A stretch of 64,000 nucleotides of DNA from Amphibalanus amphitrite (Eukaryota > Arthropoda > Thecostraca > Balanomorpha > Balanidae). Under the pieces are notes generated by a model that did no database searches, had not been told where the DNA came from, and worked only from the letters and a program-made list of their open reading frames with translations. The translations under genes and the position numbers were made by a program. Shown piece by piece: positions 19,701-29,664 of the stretch (position 1 is the first letter of the stretch; every line of letters starts with the position of its first letter). The stretch lies in the NCBI RefSeq assembly GCF_019059575.1, contig NW_024881693.1, forward strand, positions 372,001-436,000, given 5' to 3'.

Positions 19701-21257
19701 GCGCCGCGGCTTTCCTTACACGCCCAACAAAAAAAAAAAAAAACTGGCAGGTGTGGCTAAAAACGCCCCCCCCCCACCCACCCTCTGCCCCCCCCCCACC
19801 CCACTCGGACCAAGGCTGATCCTGAAATATAATATTTGGTCTTCGCGGCCCTCCATGTGGTCCCAAGTAACTTCAAACTCGTGGTTACGCGCCTGGGGGG
19901 GAGGGCGAGGCGTGATTTGAGTGTTGGTGAGTTGACTGGAAGAAATGCAACGCCTGCCAAGAATCTTTTAAGTCTTGTGAATGAGGAACTTTCCAGGAGG
20001 AGTTTTAAGGAGTGGAGTTTTTAGCGTTTTAAATTGCATAATGATATCACAGGCACCGGATCATGCCATTCTCACCCACCCTGTGTCATGTCCCAGCTTC
20101 TTTCTCAATGCTCCCACTAGGCATATTAAGCCGGACACCTTCCACCCGTCTTCCCCAGGCGGCGGACCGTCGTCGTCTGCTGCGTGCCGCCGTGGACCGG
20201 CACGCCGACCTGGCTAAGCAGGCCTCGGACGGACACGACTGTGACAGACACCTGATGGGGCTGCAGATTCTGGCCGGGGAGGCCGGCCTGCCCACGCCGG
20301 ACATCTTCACAGACCCCATGTGGAAGAAGAGGTGGGCGATGTGGGAGGTGTAGGATGTGATGAACGGGAGGGAGATGAGTGTTACGTATAATGCGGCCAG
20401 CTTTTTGTACCTAATGAAAAGTATTGTATCGTTAACATTTATGGTAATATCGTGACCTGTATTCAATATTGAAGTGGACTGCAGCCCAGGTGTGCATGGT
20501 TAAATGCAAAGGTCATATTTTAGCTTTTTACCACAAGATCTGAAGTTCCATATTCAAACCCCATATCGTCATGACCTGTTCGTTATTGAGCCCACCACTC
20601 GCTTGCTTGCAGCGGCGGCAGCGGCAACTTTGTGCTCTCAACCAGCACCACTGGCTACACGCCGTGTTTCGGTGTGACGGCCGCCATGGTACGGGACGGC
20701 TACGGCTGCTTCTACTCGATCGAGCCGGACCGGTGAGATGAGGGAAACTGGGAGAGGCGGGGAATATAGAGGGACTGGGTACTGGGTACTGGGTAGTGAG
20801 GTGGGCCAATGTACGGGACGGCTACGGCTGCTTCTACTCGATCGAGCCGGACCGGTGAGACAAAGAGGGTGGGGAGGTGGAAAGGTGGAGGGATGGGTCA
20901 GGGAGGTGGAGAGATGCGTGCTAAGGAGCTGGGGAAATGGTTGTGACATTCGTGGCATTCCGTGGATATGGAATCTGCCAGAGGGTCGGTCACTTGATGT
21001 ACATGTCGCTTTTATTAGGAGAAGGGCAGAATAGATACGCATCAACCGGAAAACTTCCGTTTCGATTTGTAAGTTCAGTCGATTTCATTGGTGTGGATTG
21101 TCTTTTCATCTGAAATCGTCTCGTCTACTCTAGGCTCAACATCAACATCTCGGGCTTCGTGAGCAGCCAGGAGTGCGACGTCAACAAGTTCTACGACTCG
21201 GTGGCCTCCAGCCTGGACGGCATGCAGCAGCTGATGCTGTCCCGCAGTAACCTCTGA
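13761..21257 (+). CDS. CROT: Peroxisomal carnitine O-octanoyltransferase, 12 coding exons
   Basis: It transfers medium-chain acyl groups from CoA to carnitine so that shortened chains can leave the peroxisome. Exons: 13761-13879, 14402-14540, 14934-15062, 15518-15698, 16080-16285, 16654-16869, 17256-17450, 17812-17942, 18238-18361, 20159-20331, 20613-20732, 21134-21257. All joins keep frame with GT-AG borders and give 618 aa (human CROT is 612). It starts MKPQERLAEKTFVSETERTFQ and has LPSLPIPNL, NW..WWLDYAYL, FAGP and WPPGEGTQ. The segment GLAALTMDNRTRWAENREYL separates CROT from carnitine acetyltransferase and ChAT. The catalytic His (CD-HSPMDAM) is residue 331, the first codon of exon 7. 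TETVRSCT and SGGSGNFVLSTS follow. The C-terminus is SNL, close to but not a canonical PTS1. Most introns are short; the long ones hold transposons. Confidence 0.93.
14541..14675 (+). repeat. Five-fold ladder of the exon 2 splice donor
   Basis: The exon 2 end ACACACGGAACTGG plus donor GTAAGG is repeated in the intron with a period of about 31 bp. GT dinucleotides in the same context lie at 14541 (used here), 14572, 14603, 14634 and 14669, followed by AAGG, AAAC, AAAT, AAGG and AAGGG. Confidence 0.9.
14757..14898 (+). repeat. 80-bp-period duplication of the intron 2 pyrimidine-rich tail
   Basis: 14757-14818 recurs at 14837-14898 with one mismatch. The unit contains the C/T-rich tract that precedes the exon 3 acceptor (AG at 14932-14933). 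Confidence 0.9.
15898..16079 (+). repeat. Degenerate copies of the exon 5 acceptor and exon start
   Basis: The true exon 5 start (AGTCTGAGGGCTGCACCCC from 16080, acceptor CTCTGTTACAG) is preceded by copies at about 15898, 15973 and 16007. The copy at 16007 is nearly complete. It has CTCTGTTCAG (AG at 16005-16006), then a one-base variant of the exon start, ACCCACCTGGTAAT and TGTAACGGCCGGCTG. It is a ready-made alternative acceptor and pseudo-exon start, though its frame and later sequence differ. Confidence 0.88.
18438..19895. mobile_element. Half-site-rich element, copy 2, in CROT intron 9
   Basis: CAGGCGCGTAACCAC at 18438-18452 returns as its exact reverse complement at 19881-19895. Just inside the left end is a 14-bp hairpin (18472-18485 with 18492-18505). 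The interior, about 18780-19660, is clearly related in the same orientation to 7190-8110. Shared stretches include AGATTTGACCTAA.GTCAACGG, GCATAA.TC.GGAACC.ATAGAGCT and CATTCGATAGC. It holds 13 exact AGGTCA/TGACCT hexamers. The outer ends differ from copy 1, so either the core lies in two different carriers or one copy is nested. Confidence 0.75.
20811..20860 (+). repeat. Exact 50-bp duplication of the exon 11 end with its donor
   Basis: 20689-20738 (last 44 nt of exon 11, donor GTGAGA) recurs exactly at 20811-20860, 122 bp downstream, so an identical donor stands at 20855. No acceptor-like sequence directly precedes the copy. Confidence 0.93.
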
Positions 21258-22989
21258 GGTCCTCCCGGGACGCTCAACGTCAGTGCACAACGCCGAGGTG
21301 GGAGAACCGAGCTGAACAGTTGTCCGACTTGCCTGGACGTGGAAAGTGCCCAATGTCTACCGGAGACGCTGGCGGAAATAGGTAGATATGCGAGGATCGA
21401 TCACGGTTTACAGGGTTGTGGACGGAGTTTTATGCGGATGCCGATACCCGCAACAATCGGAATGTCAGCTAATGAATGACTTGAATGTCATGTTTCAGAG
21501 CTCGATAAACAATGCAAGATTGTAGATGACTTGACTCATTTGTGTTCATATTATGCTCTGTTTGTATTAGAATATTGAACTTGTTCTTAGCAAAATGCTG
21601 TTCATCCGGGACTTTTAGTTAATTGCCTGTGTACTTGAGTTTATTCTTTTTCGTCGCGTATCGCTGTATAGGTTCTTCGTTCTGGCTTAGCGCTTCAATC
21701 TTGACCCGAGGCATGTTTATCAACACGTTTTAACAAAGAGGTTTTAACCGTTGGACAGCAGCCTTAGGTGTTGGATCGTTCGCGCAAAATTCATACTGTC
21801 TACGTTTTTATGGGTGCCAACAAACAACCCGGAGATTCGAAATAAAATGGAATATGATAGCCGCGGGTTGAGCACGCCTGGTCATTCTAAATGCAAGGGA
21901 TATGCGTTGCTGCAAAATAATATGCTGGATTCAATTATAATATGTATATCATTCCCTAGCAATGAGCTGTGGCAGCGTTACAAATGCAATGTTTACTCGT
22001 TTATCCTCTTGCCACTTCTTGATGTTTCTTCAATGCAATGTTTGATGCAGATTCGTAGTAATAGTTCATTCAGAGCTTGCCGTTGTAATAACGCGTTCCT
22101 TTTTCTACACATTCCTGTTGATCAGAGTCGCAATGGTTGGAGCTTCGAAAGAAGGGTATTGTATGGCATAGCTGTTGGGGTGTGTGGCGAGCAGAGCCGC
22201 TGCGAGGGAAGTATTCATCGTTTGAGCTTGCTGAGTTTGGCATAGGACTGCGCGGTGTGCTGTGTAAGTTCTGTGCCGGAAAGTGCCTGTACCCACTGCC
22301 GGTAGCCTGATGAAGGGAGGGAACAGGTTAGAGTACCGTATTTCGTCAACTCTTTCACCTATCGCGCTGGCTGTTGTGCTCAGTGGCTGAGATTGTGCTC
22401 GAGGTCTCTCTAGCAGCCACTTGCACATTAGAAAGCTGCAGACCGGAAGGTTTTGTGATGCAGTGTAGCGTGGATTTCCTCACACCCTGGTTATATTTGT
22501 GCAATCACTGTATTTCTACCGTATTACACGGTACCGCTCTGTTCAGAGCCGTATCCAATAACGGCGGCTGTGGCTGGATTTGGCCGGATTGTTACACAGC
22601 GAGTGTAGGAACGGAGCCGAGAGACAAAATGTTCACCTGTCAGCGGTGATTGTATATGGAAAATACTGGCCTCGGACGCTGGTCGCCAACGCCGAGAGAT
22701 GCGACGTGTGGTGTCCGGTCATGTCTATTTGAAAGTCGTGTCAAATATACGGTAAGAGATCAGACGTGTGTTCTGGCTATCTGAAGTCGCAATGTGGGAA
22801 GTGACGTTAAGAGTAGCTCGCTGTTGTGCTATAGGTACTGGCAGATAATCACACGCGATTTGACGTACGACAATCGACTCTGATGCATTAAAAACCATAC
22901 AAAGTGTAGACATTCAACATACGATTTCATCATAATTGTTTCAGACAAATTACACAACCACCAATCGTGACCAGAGAAATACAAAATGA
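21258..22989. other. CROT 3' UTR and intergenic spacer
   Basis: AATAAA at 21841-21846 is the first clear polyadenylation signal after the CROT stop. Beyond it no gene or repeat could be supported. Confidence 0.4.
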
Positions 22990-23408
22990 GGCTAAGTGAT
23001 ATCACAGCCTTTTCCTCTGAGGAACACAAACAACGGTGCCGTCCATATTTTCATATCAGTCCAGTCGACACTGACCATATTTTCTATAGGAAACTGGACG
23101 TTACACCGCTTCTTCCTTCAAGCGACATCGTAGTAAAAGCCCTGTATGTACATACGTGGAATATGATCAGTACTGGTGGGAGACGCCAGATGCCCAGCGG
23201 CTTGGTGCCCCCTTCGCTGCTTAGGGCATTCCGGGCAAGTCCAGCCGCTGATTGTGTCGCCCTCCACAAGAAGCTGGATGCACTCATGAAGCGAACACTG
23301 ACTGGACCTGGCTGGCATCGGCACGGAGAGGAGTGAAAACGCCTCGAACTTCGCCGAGTGGTTCCCGCAGCTGATGCAGCGCAGCGTGGACTTGTACTGG
23401 TCCCATAT
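22990..23408 (-). pseudogene. Ubiquitin-specific protease (USP8-like) fragment, frame-shifted
   Basis: Read on the minus strand, QYKSTLRCISCG then AKFEAFSLLSVPMP, CSLHECI, WTCPECPK, IWRLPPVLII and RCNVQFPIEN follow one another in the order of the USP finger/palm region of USP8/UBPY-type deubiquitinases. They lie in three different frames: shifts occur after the CPECPK Cys pair and near the LLIHLKRF-equivalent position, and there is a stop before RKKRC. The Cys and His box regions are missing. It is contiguous, with no introns, so it could be a processed copy. It ends at the start of a candidate LTR (23409), which may have cut it. Confidence 0.7.
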
Positions 23409-23761
23409 TGTAAGGGAACGATTGTACCCTTGAAGTCGTCGTCCAGGGCCAGTTTGGCCGCCTGGGAAGCCGTCATGTCCCTGCCTTGAGTGCGGTTGTT
23501 TCCGCTGCACCTATAACAGATCCTCACGTAGGAACTCCAGCAGGCACAATATGAGTTGTGGGTCCTGCGTCAAGTCGTGTGCTGGTGTCCCCGCCTCCAT
23601 TGTGCGTGGTGTGCCGGTGTGTGCCCGAGTTGAGTCCCTGGAGACGCCACTGCCGTGCCCTGCCCTCCGGCAGTCGGCCGGCCGGCTGGGTTCCTGGTCC
23701 CTTGGTGGTGAGTTGGAGCGGAGCACCAATACACGCCGGAACGTTACTACCGCGTCTCACA
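23409..23761 (+). mobile_element. Candidate 5' LTR
   Basis: It begins TGTAAGGGAACG and ends GTCTCACA (TG...CA). A primer-binding-site-like TGGCGCAGCCGACAGGG follows immediately at 23762-23778, and a gag ORF 54 bp after that. Only one full copy is in the window. The last 17 nt of this segment (23745-23761) recur at 25400-25416. Confidence 0.5.
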
Positions 23762-23831
23762 TGGCGCAGCCGACAGGGTAGTGAACCGCGGTGTTAAGTG
23801 ATAAGTGTTGCGGAACCGACGAGTGACGGCG

Positions 23832-25634
23832 ATGTCTCATAACGGTGAGACTGTGGACGTTTCGCGGAGTGGTGTCGTGGCTCCAGCTGCAGGAGCTGGC
23901 CCGACGTGGGCCGGCCGGCACGCACGACCGGACAGGCTGGACATCGCCAGCGACCGAGGCGAGTTATTTCACGTCTGGCGAGAGCGATGGGAAGATTATG
24001 TGCTGTTGTCTGGTCTGGAGCGGGCAGAGCCCCGCATCCAGATAGCCGCTCTCCGAGACTGCCTCACGGACGACACAATCAGATTGCTTCGGAACCTGGA
24101 GCTAAGTGGACCCGATCGTACTGACGTGAGAAAGTCCATCGAGGCTCTAGAGAAATACGCGAACGGCCAAATCAATGAGGTCGTTGAGCGCAAAAAGTTC
24201 AACGAACGGGTACAGGAACAGGGCGAATCCTTTGATGACTTTTTAACGTCCCTTAGAGAACTCGCCCGCAGCTGCAATTTTTGCACTGAATGTCGCGATT
24301 CGCTTATAAGGGATAGAATCATTATGGGTCTGAGGTCTGCAGAGACCGTTCGATGTCTGTGTGCAACACCGGACCTGTCTCTGTCGGCCACTGTTACTGT
24401 TTGCAGGGCGCAGGAGGCGGCATCTCGCGACGCACGGGAGCTGCACGGCGGCACTGCGGACGGCCCGTCGGCCCTGCAGGTGTGGTCGCCCCGGACCGGT
24501 GGCGGTCCGGCCGCCTGCACTGGCTGCGGTCGGCGGACGCACCGACCCGGCCAGCAGTGCCCCGCCCGCGGGCTGCGGTGTCGGGCCTGCCGGGGACCGG
24601 ACCACTTCGCAGCTGTGTGCCGGTCGAGGACCGACGGCCGGCGGAGCCGCGAGGGGTCGTACGGACGGTACCGATCCCCGCCGCCCCGGGACCGGTATCG
24701 GTCCCCACCGCTCCGTGATCGGTACCTGTCATCTCCGCCGCGAGACCGGCCTCAGTCTCCGAGAGGTCGGCACATGTCGTCGCCGCCCCGAGAGGTGTAC
24801 CGGTCACCATCTCCCCGCGATCGGCACCGTGCAACGACAGGGGATCGTCGCGCCTCTCGTAGTCGCCAACGGCAGTCTCCAGACGGGTACGGCCGAGTCC
24901 GTTTCCGGCGGGATGGTGAAACGGCGAATCACGTGGACCGCCGGAGCCCCAGCACATCGGCTATCATCGCGTCTGCATCGGTACAGGGTGCCCCGAGGGT
25001 GCGGGTACGCGTAGAGGCGTACTACTCTGCTGATGTGGACGCGCTGCCCGACACCGGAGCGGACATCAGTGTTGGAGGTATCCAGTTCCTGGACGACATG
25101 AATGAGTTCCCTGAGAACCTTCTACCGCCCAACGAACACCCGAAAGCAGCTGACGGAGCCACCGTCAAGTCTATCGGCGTTCTTCCCGTTCGTATCACCC
25201 TGGGTGACGTCACGGTTGATGACGACATACACATTCTTCCGCGCGTCACGGGTCTGCTGATGTCATGGAGGACCACCCGCCGGTTAAACATTATTCCAAA
25301 GGACTACCCGCGTCAAATGAACAGCGCGACCTCGACGCCCTACGTCAACAGCGCTGGTTCGAGACACCCGGCAGCTCCAGACGACAGCAGTACGACTGCT
25401 ACTACCGCGTCTCACAAGTCGCAAGTTGCGAAAACGGAAATGGCGCCGACCCAACACATAATAAGCTCACACAGAGCCAATGACCTGTGCTGTCCACTCC
25501 AGAGTACCTTGAAGGCCGCCAGCTCCTGCGCCGCCTCACGCCGGACAGCTCGCTGTCGTAGCTGGTGCAGCCCCGGGACCTCGTGTCCACAAGTGTTACT
25601 CCGGCCGGGTGTGTTGTTGATGCTGACTGAATGA
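23832..25634 (+). mobile_element. Ty3/gypsy-like gag-protease ORF, truncated before reverse transcriptase
   Basis: The ATG at 23832 starts a capsid-like region (WRERWEDYVLLSGL, then QGESFDDFLTSLRELARSC and DRIIMGLRS), typical of gypsy-type Gag. Two Cys/His zinc knuckles follow (CTGCGRRTHRPGQQC; CRACRGPDHFAAVC), then an Arg/Ser/Pro-rich linker with RYRSPPPRD repeats, then an aspartic protease with the DTGA active site (LPDTGADISVGG). No reverse transcriptase, RNase H or integrase is found. After the protease the frame continues without similarity, so the pol region has been lost. The frame is otherwise open for 600 codons. The remnant lies between CROT and WRAP53. Confidence 0.85.
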
Positions 25635-25817
25635 CGGCCTTCATTTTGCGTTGATGTGACAAAATTTGCCAAGGTTCCTTGAGCCGGTGAGAAAGGGAAG
25701 TATGCAAATTCCCGTTCTTCACACACTTGATGGAGGTGCTGTCAGTACCTCAGCCACTACATATTGACGGCACGATCAGTCCATAAGTTAGCACATATTG
25801 AGGGATCTCTCGGTCCA

Positions 25818-28800
25818 TCACTCCCCTACCCACCACAGTTTGACATAGCTCTCCTGACGGCGGTGGGGCGGATCACCGTCCTCCTCCTCCTCCTCGTCGT
25901 CACTGGAGTCCAGCAGATCGGACAGGTGCCGCTGGCCGGAGGAGGTGGCCAGGACCGGCAGCCACGGGTGCACGCTGAAAACAGGGCAAAATGAGGGTTA
26001 GATGAAGTGTAAGAGAGAAAGGCGACTGCTGCTTAGATGGCGACAAGCACAAACCACATAGCACACACGGTTAAACTTGCTTTTGAACTTGACAAAAAAA
26101 AAATATGTTCACAAAAATCACAATTTTATTTCACTTCTTTTCATTTCCTTTTTTACTAAAGAATCTCGTTCACATACTCGGGTTTCATGAGACATTCGCA
26201 CGGTGGTCTCTGCAGCGTACTAACCTGACTCCGTTGCAGCAATCCCGGTGCGCCCCGAACTTGCGGATGCTGGGCAACAGGAGTGTTTCGCTGAGGTCAG
26301 AGGCCGTGTCGTCCATGGTGTCCCACACCTGGACACAGCCGTCACAGTCGCCTGCCGGACCGAAAAGCTGGACTTCAGTAAGGGATAATAAGAAAAAAAA
26401 AAATGAACGGAAATACCGGGAAGTAGAAGGGTCTGTATATGGTGTTCCGCAATGACGTTACGATTTTACACGTAAGGAACATTACGAAAAAACTAGGCAG
26501 CGACATTGATAGTGAACTGACAACTGGAATGCGGCTTTTATCAGCAATACGCAGTCGAAACAAAGATCGCAGCGCTTGACGTTGAAGCTCGAAAGTCATT
26601 TTCGTGTCTATCCAATAGAATCAGACACACGACTGACTACACATTCAGTAGCACAGACTCTCGTCGCCTCCCTAACAATCTCCCCCTCTCCTCCCCACCG
26701 CCTCACCCACAGTCACACTCACCACTGAACAGATACCTCCCGCTCCAGTCGGTGTCAAAATACACCCGCTGGTTCGTCGTCACATTTCTCTGCATGGAGA
26801 ACAGAATCCTCCCCAGGTTCCGCAGGTCCCAGCAGAGTACTTCCGGGTCTTTTCGTCCCCCCGAGTAGAGTCGCCGGCCGTCCGGGCTGAACTGGAGGTG
26901 GGTGACGCCGCCCGTCTGTCCCTGGAGCACGCACAGCGGCGCGCCGTCCTCCGTGCCGTACAGGCCGATAGAGCGGAGATAGGAGCCGGTGGCGTACACG
27001 TCCGGCGCGGCGGCGCAGAAACGTATGCAGGAGACCAGGCCCGGCTGGGAGGTCAGACTCTGCTTGTCTGTGGACATAGCAGAGCGGGATGGGTAAGATA
27101 TTTCGCTGCCATAAATATATCTGATATTTAGGACCACCCGGTGTTTTTTTATGAATGACAAGCTAATGACATAAAATGTTACAACTTACATTAGCAAGAC
27201 TTATTCGAAGTGGAAAAAATGGCAAGGTGTTCCGACTTCCGAGTTTTCGTTCTTGGGTGCAGCCAACGAAATAAATTAGCATTATTATTCGACTTCCTAA
27301 TGTGAAACAAAAAATAGCGACTATTCGCTGGCACTTGTCAAGTGCAGAAGCATAATCCATGTTTTCAGGACATCAAACTAATACGCATTCATTGTTGATT
27401 GTAACCGCTTCATAATAGGTACGGAACACGAATATTACAGCGCCATAAATCTTCTAACTCTACGCACCTTTCATTTTCCGCGTCTCCACCTGTCTCCCGG
27501 GCCGGTTGACGTCAAACACGCTGACACAGCCGTCCAGGCCGGCGAAGAGCCGCTCACCACACGGGTCGAAGGCCACGCTGTACGCCGCGGCCACCTCGTC
27601 CACGCTAAGGGGAGGGAGTTCGTCAGGGTCTACCACCACAGTGTGATTACGATGAGGAAGCTGGCGAACCGTTGCGCCTGATGAAGCAGCAGGTTGTGGG
27701 ATGTCTTATTCGAGCCGTAGAATACGAGATAACATATTGAATTTCACGTCATGACAACGCTAGAAAGAAAAATTATTCAGTAGAGAAACATGGTGACACT
27801 TTCAAATAACCGTTCTGCTGGTATTGCTGGCTTTACTATTCTCACCTGTTGTAGGCACGGTAGGAGCAGCGCAGCCCGCCGTCAAAGGCGTCAAACAGGT
27901 GTATCGGATGAGCCCGACTCGTGGATGCGTAGCTGCGGGAAGAGGCGACTTTGTATTTCATAGGTAAACATTGAACTGAGACATAACGGCACGGCCGAAA
28001 CAGTGGACCTTTTATGCAATTTCAATGGTGAATGCAGGTTATGCTGATAAAGTGTCAAGATACGAGTCTCGATGCCTGATCCGAATATCCATCGTCCTCC
28101 CTGGCACAAAACCACAAAAAAAACTCCCTCATATTTAGCACACAAAGCCATCTCACCAGCAGGTGGCAGGGTCGTCGCTCCGCATCAGCGGGAACCACGT
28201 ATAGTCGTAGATGAGCTCCCCCTCTCGCGACTGGAGCGCCACCTGAAGCGACGACAGGGGCGTCTCGGGCGCGGCGCCGGTGGCCGCGGAGCTGTACAGC
28301 GACTCTGGGAGGTTCAGCACCCGCAGACGGCCGTCCTCGCTGCACACCAGCAGACATGTGCCGTCAGGTGACCTGAGAGGAAAGAGGTCTTTGGTGAGAA
28401 AGGTTACTGGGATAGTCATGTGTGCATTGAACGGTGGGATTTACTCTGGTGAGTGGTGATAAAGTGAATAAGCACCCAGCCTACAAGTGGCAGCTACCAG
28501 ACCTATGATTAAATATTGCTGATGCTAAGCTTTAATCAAATCTGAAACCCCAAGCTGAGGAGTCCCTTGTTCCTTTGAAAGGGCTCTTCTTTTACACAAG
28601 ATGAAAAGTGAGACTGGTAGTCCTCTGGGCTCACCATTTGCATCCCTTGGTGAAGTTGCTGGCCGAGAATGGTGCAGTCACAGTGGTGAGGAGCTGTGGC
28701 TCGCCAGTGTAGCTGAGGGAACCCCTGTCTGTGACCATGCCCTCAGGCTGCTGGGACACTGTGCTGTCGCCTGTCACCTCTGGTACAGCCTCTCCATTCT

Positions 28801-29110
28801 CCAGAGACAGATCAGCAGCCTCAGTGGGTGGCTCAGGGTATTCCAAAACAGGATCAGATGGCTCGCATACAGGATCACCCGCATTCTGAGCAGAACCTGT
28901 GGCCTGGCTGCTGGTTTCATTAGCAGCCATCAGCATTTTACTTTGTACAGGATTGCCAGTGATAATGTCCACTGCCATTGGTTCCAGCCCCTCCTGCTTA
29001 GCTGGTTCAGTTGGATTGACTGCTGCAAGGATGGATCCATCCAATCCATCACAGACTGAGATATCAATATCCTTTGCTGGTAGGTCATCAGTTGGATATG
29101 GCTCATCCAT
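25818..29110 (-). CDS. WRAP53: Telomerase Cajal body protein 1 (TCAB1), WD-repeat protein, 7 exons
   Basis: This WD40 protein binds the CAB box of scaRNAs and telomerase RNA and brings them to Cajal bodies. Exons in transcript order: 29110-28635, 28372-28157, 27932-27846, 27604-27468, 27067-26723, 26351-26225, 25974-25818; all joins are GT-AG and in frame, giving 514 aa (human 548). The N-terminal 140 residues are acidic and not conserved. From FTKGCKW-SPDGTCLLV the WD repeats begin; NPIHIWDAF-like HPIHLFDAFDGGLRCSYRAYN, GGVTHLQFSPDGRRLYSGGRKDPEVLCWDLRN and VTTNQRVYFDTDWSGRYLFSG are diagnostic. After NGVSVHPWLPVLATSSGQR comes an acidic run (DDEEEEED), and the protein ends KLWWVGE. No AATAAA is visible on the minus strand before the LTR remnant 184 bp downstream. 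Confidence 0.94.
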
Positions 29111-29664
29111 TGTCTGAAATTAGAATAGTGAAAACATTTAGCAGTCAAAATCAGAATCAAGTTTGAGCTCAGAACAAAATAGCTCAAAGACACTGTACTA
29201 GTCCTCCTAGACTGATCAGGTTCAAAGCTATGCCATTGAATCAAGGCATCTTTTAGTGATTTGTGATCAGCATATAATAAATGTGTCATTTCATTATCAG
29301 AAAACACAATCTGACACACCCATAACATTATATATTGACCACAACATGACAAACACCAAAAACACGTGTTTACCTTACACATTTACAATTTTTACAATTG
29401 AAGCGCCTTTTGCTTGTCATTTTATATTCATGTGCGTTTTTATGACGTCATGGTAAGCGACCAATCGAATGCGATAAAAGAAGAATATCAGCGAATGAAC
29501 GCATCAGGCGTAAGATTTGATGACGTCATTTTTGAAAGCTATATTTTTATTTAAGATTCTTATTCAGAAGCATGTTGCAGAAGCTGCGACGGCAGGTAGC
29601 GCGTGTTTCTGCCGGGTATTTGCGTTAAAATCGATTAATTATTTGATATTTCTGGTTGTGCGTA
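29111..29664. promoter_or_regulatory. Bidirectional promoter between WRAP53 and PRPF19
   Basis: The 554 bp between the two divergent start codons hold TGACGTCA at 29443-29450 and 29521-29528 (both perfect CRE palindromes, 78 bp apart) and a CCAAT at 29461-29465. No TATA box is evident. An ATG at 29572 would give an 18-codon upstream ORF ending at 29628 if PRPF19 transcripts begin upstream of it. Confidence 0.65.

Noticed and set aside
13761-21257. Choline or carnitine acetyltransferase
   Set aside because: The N-terminal ERTFQ..LPSLPIPNL, FAGP, WPPGEGTQ and GLAALTMDNRTRWA segments match CROT better than CRAT or ChAT.
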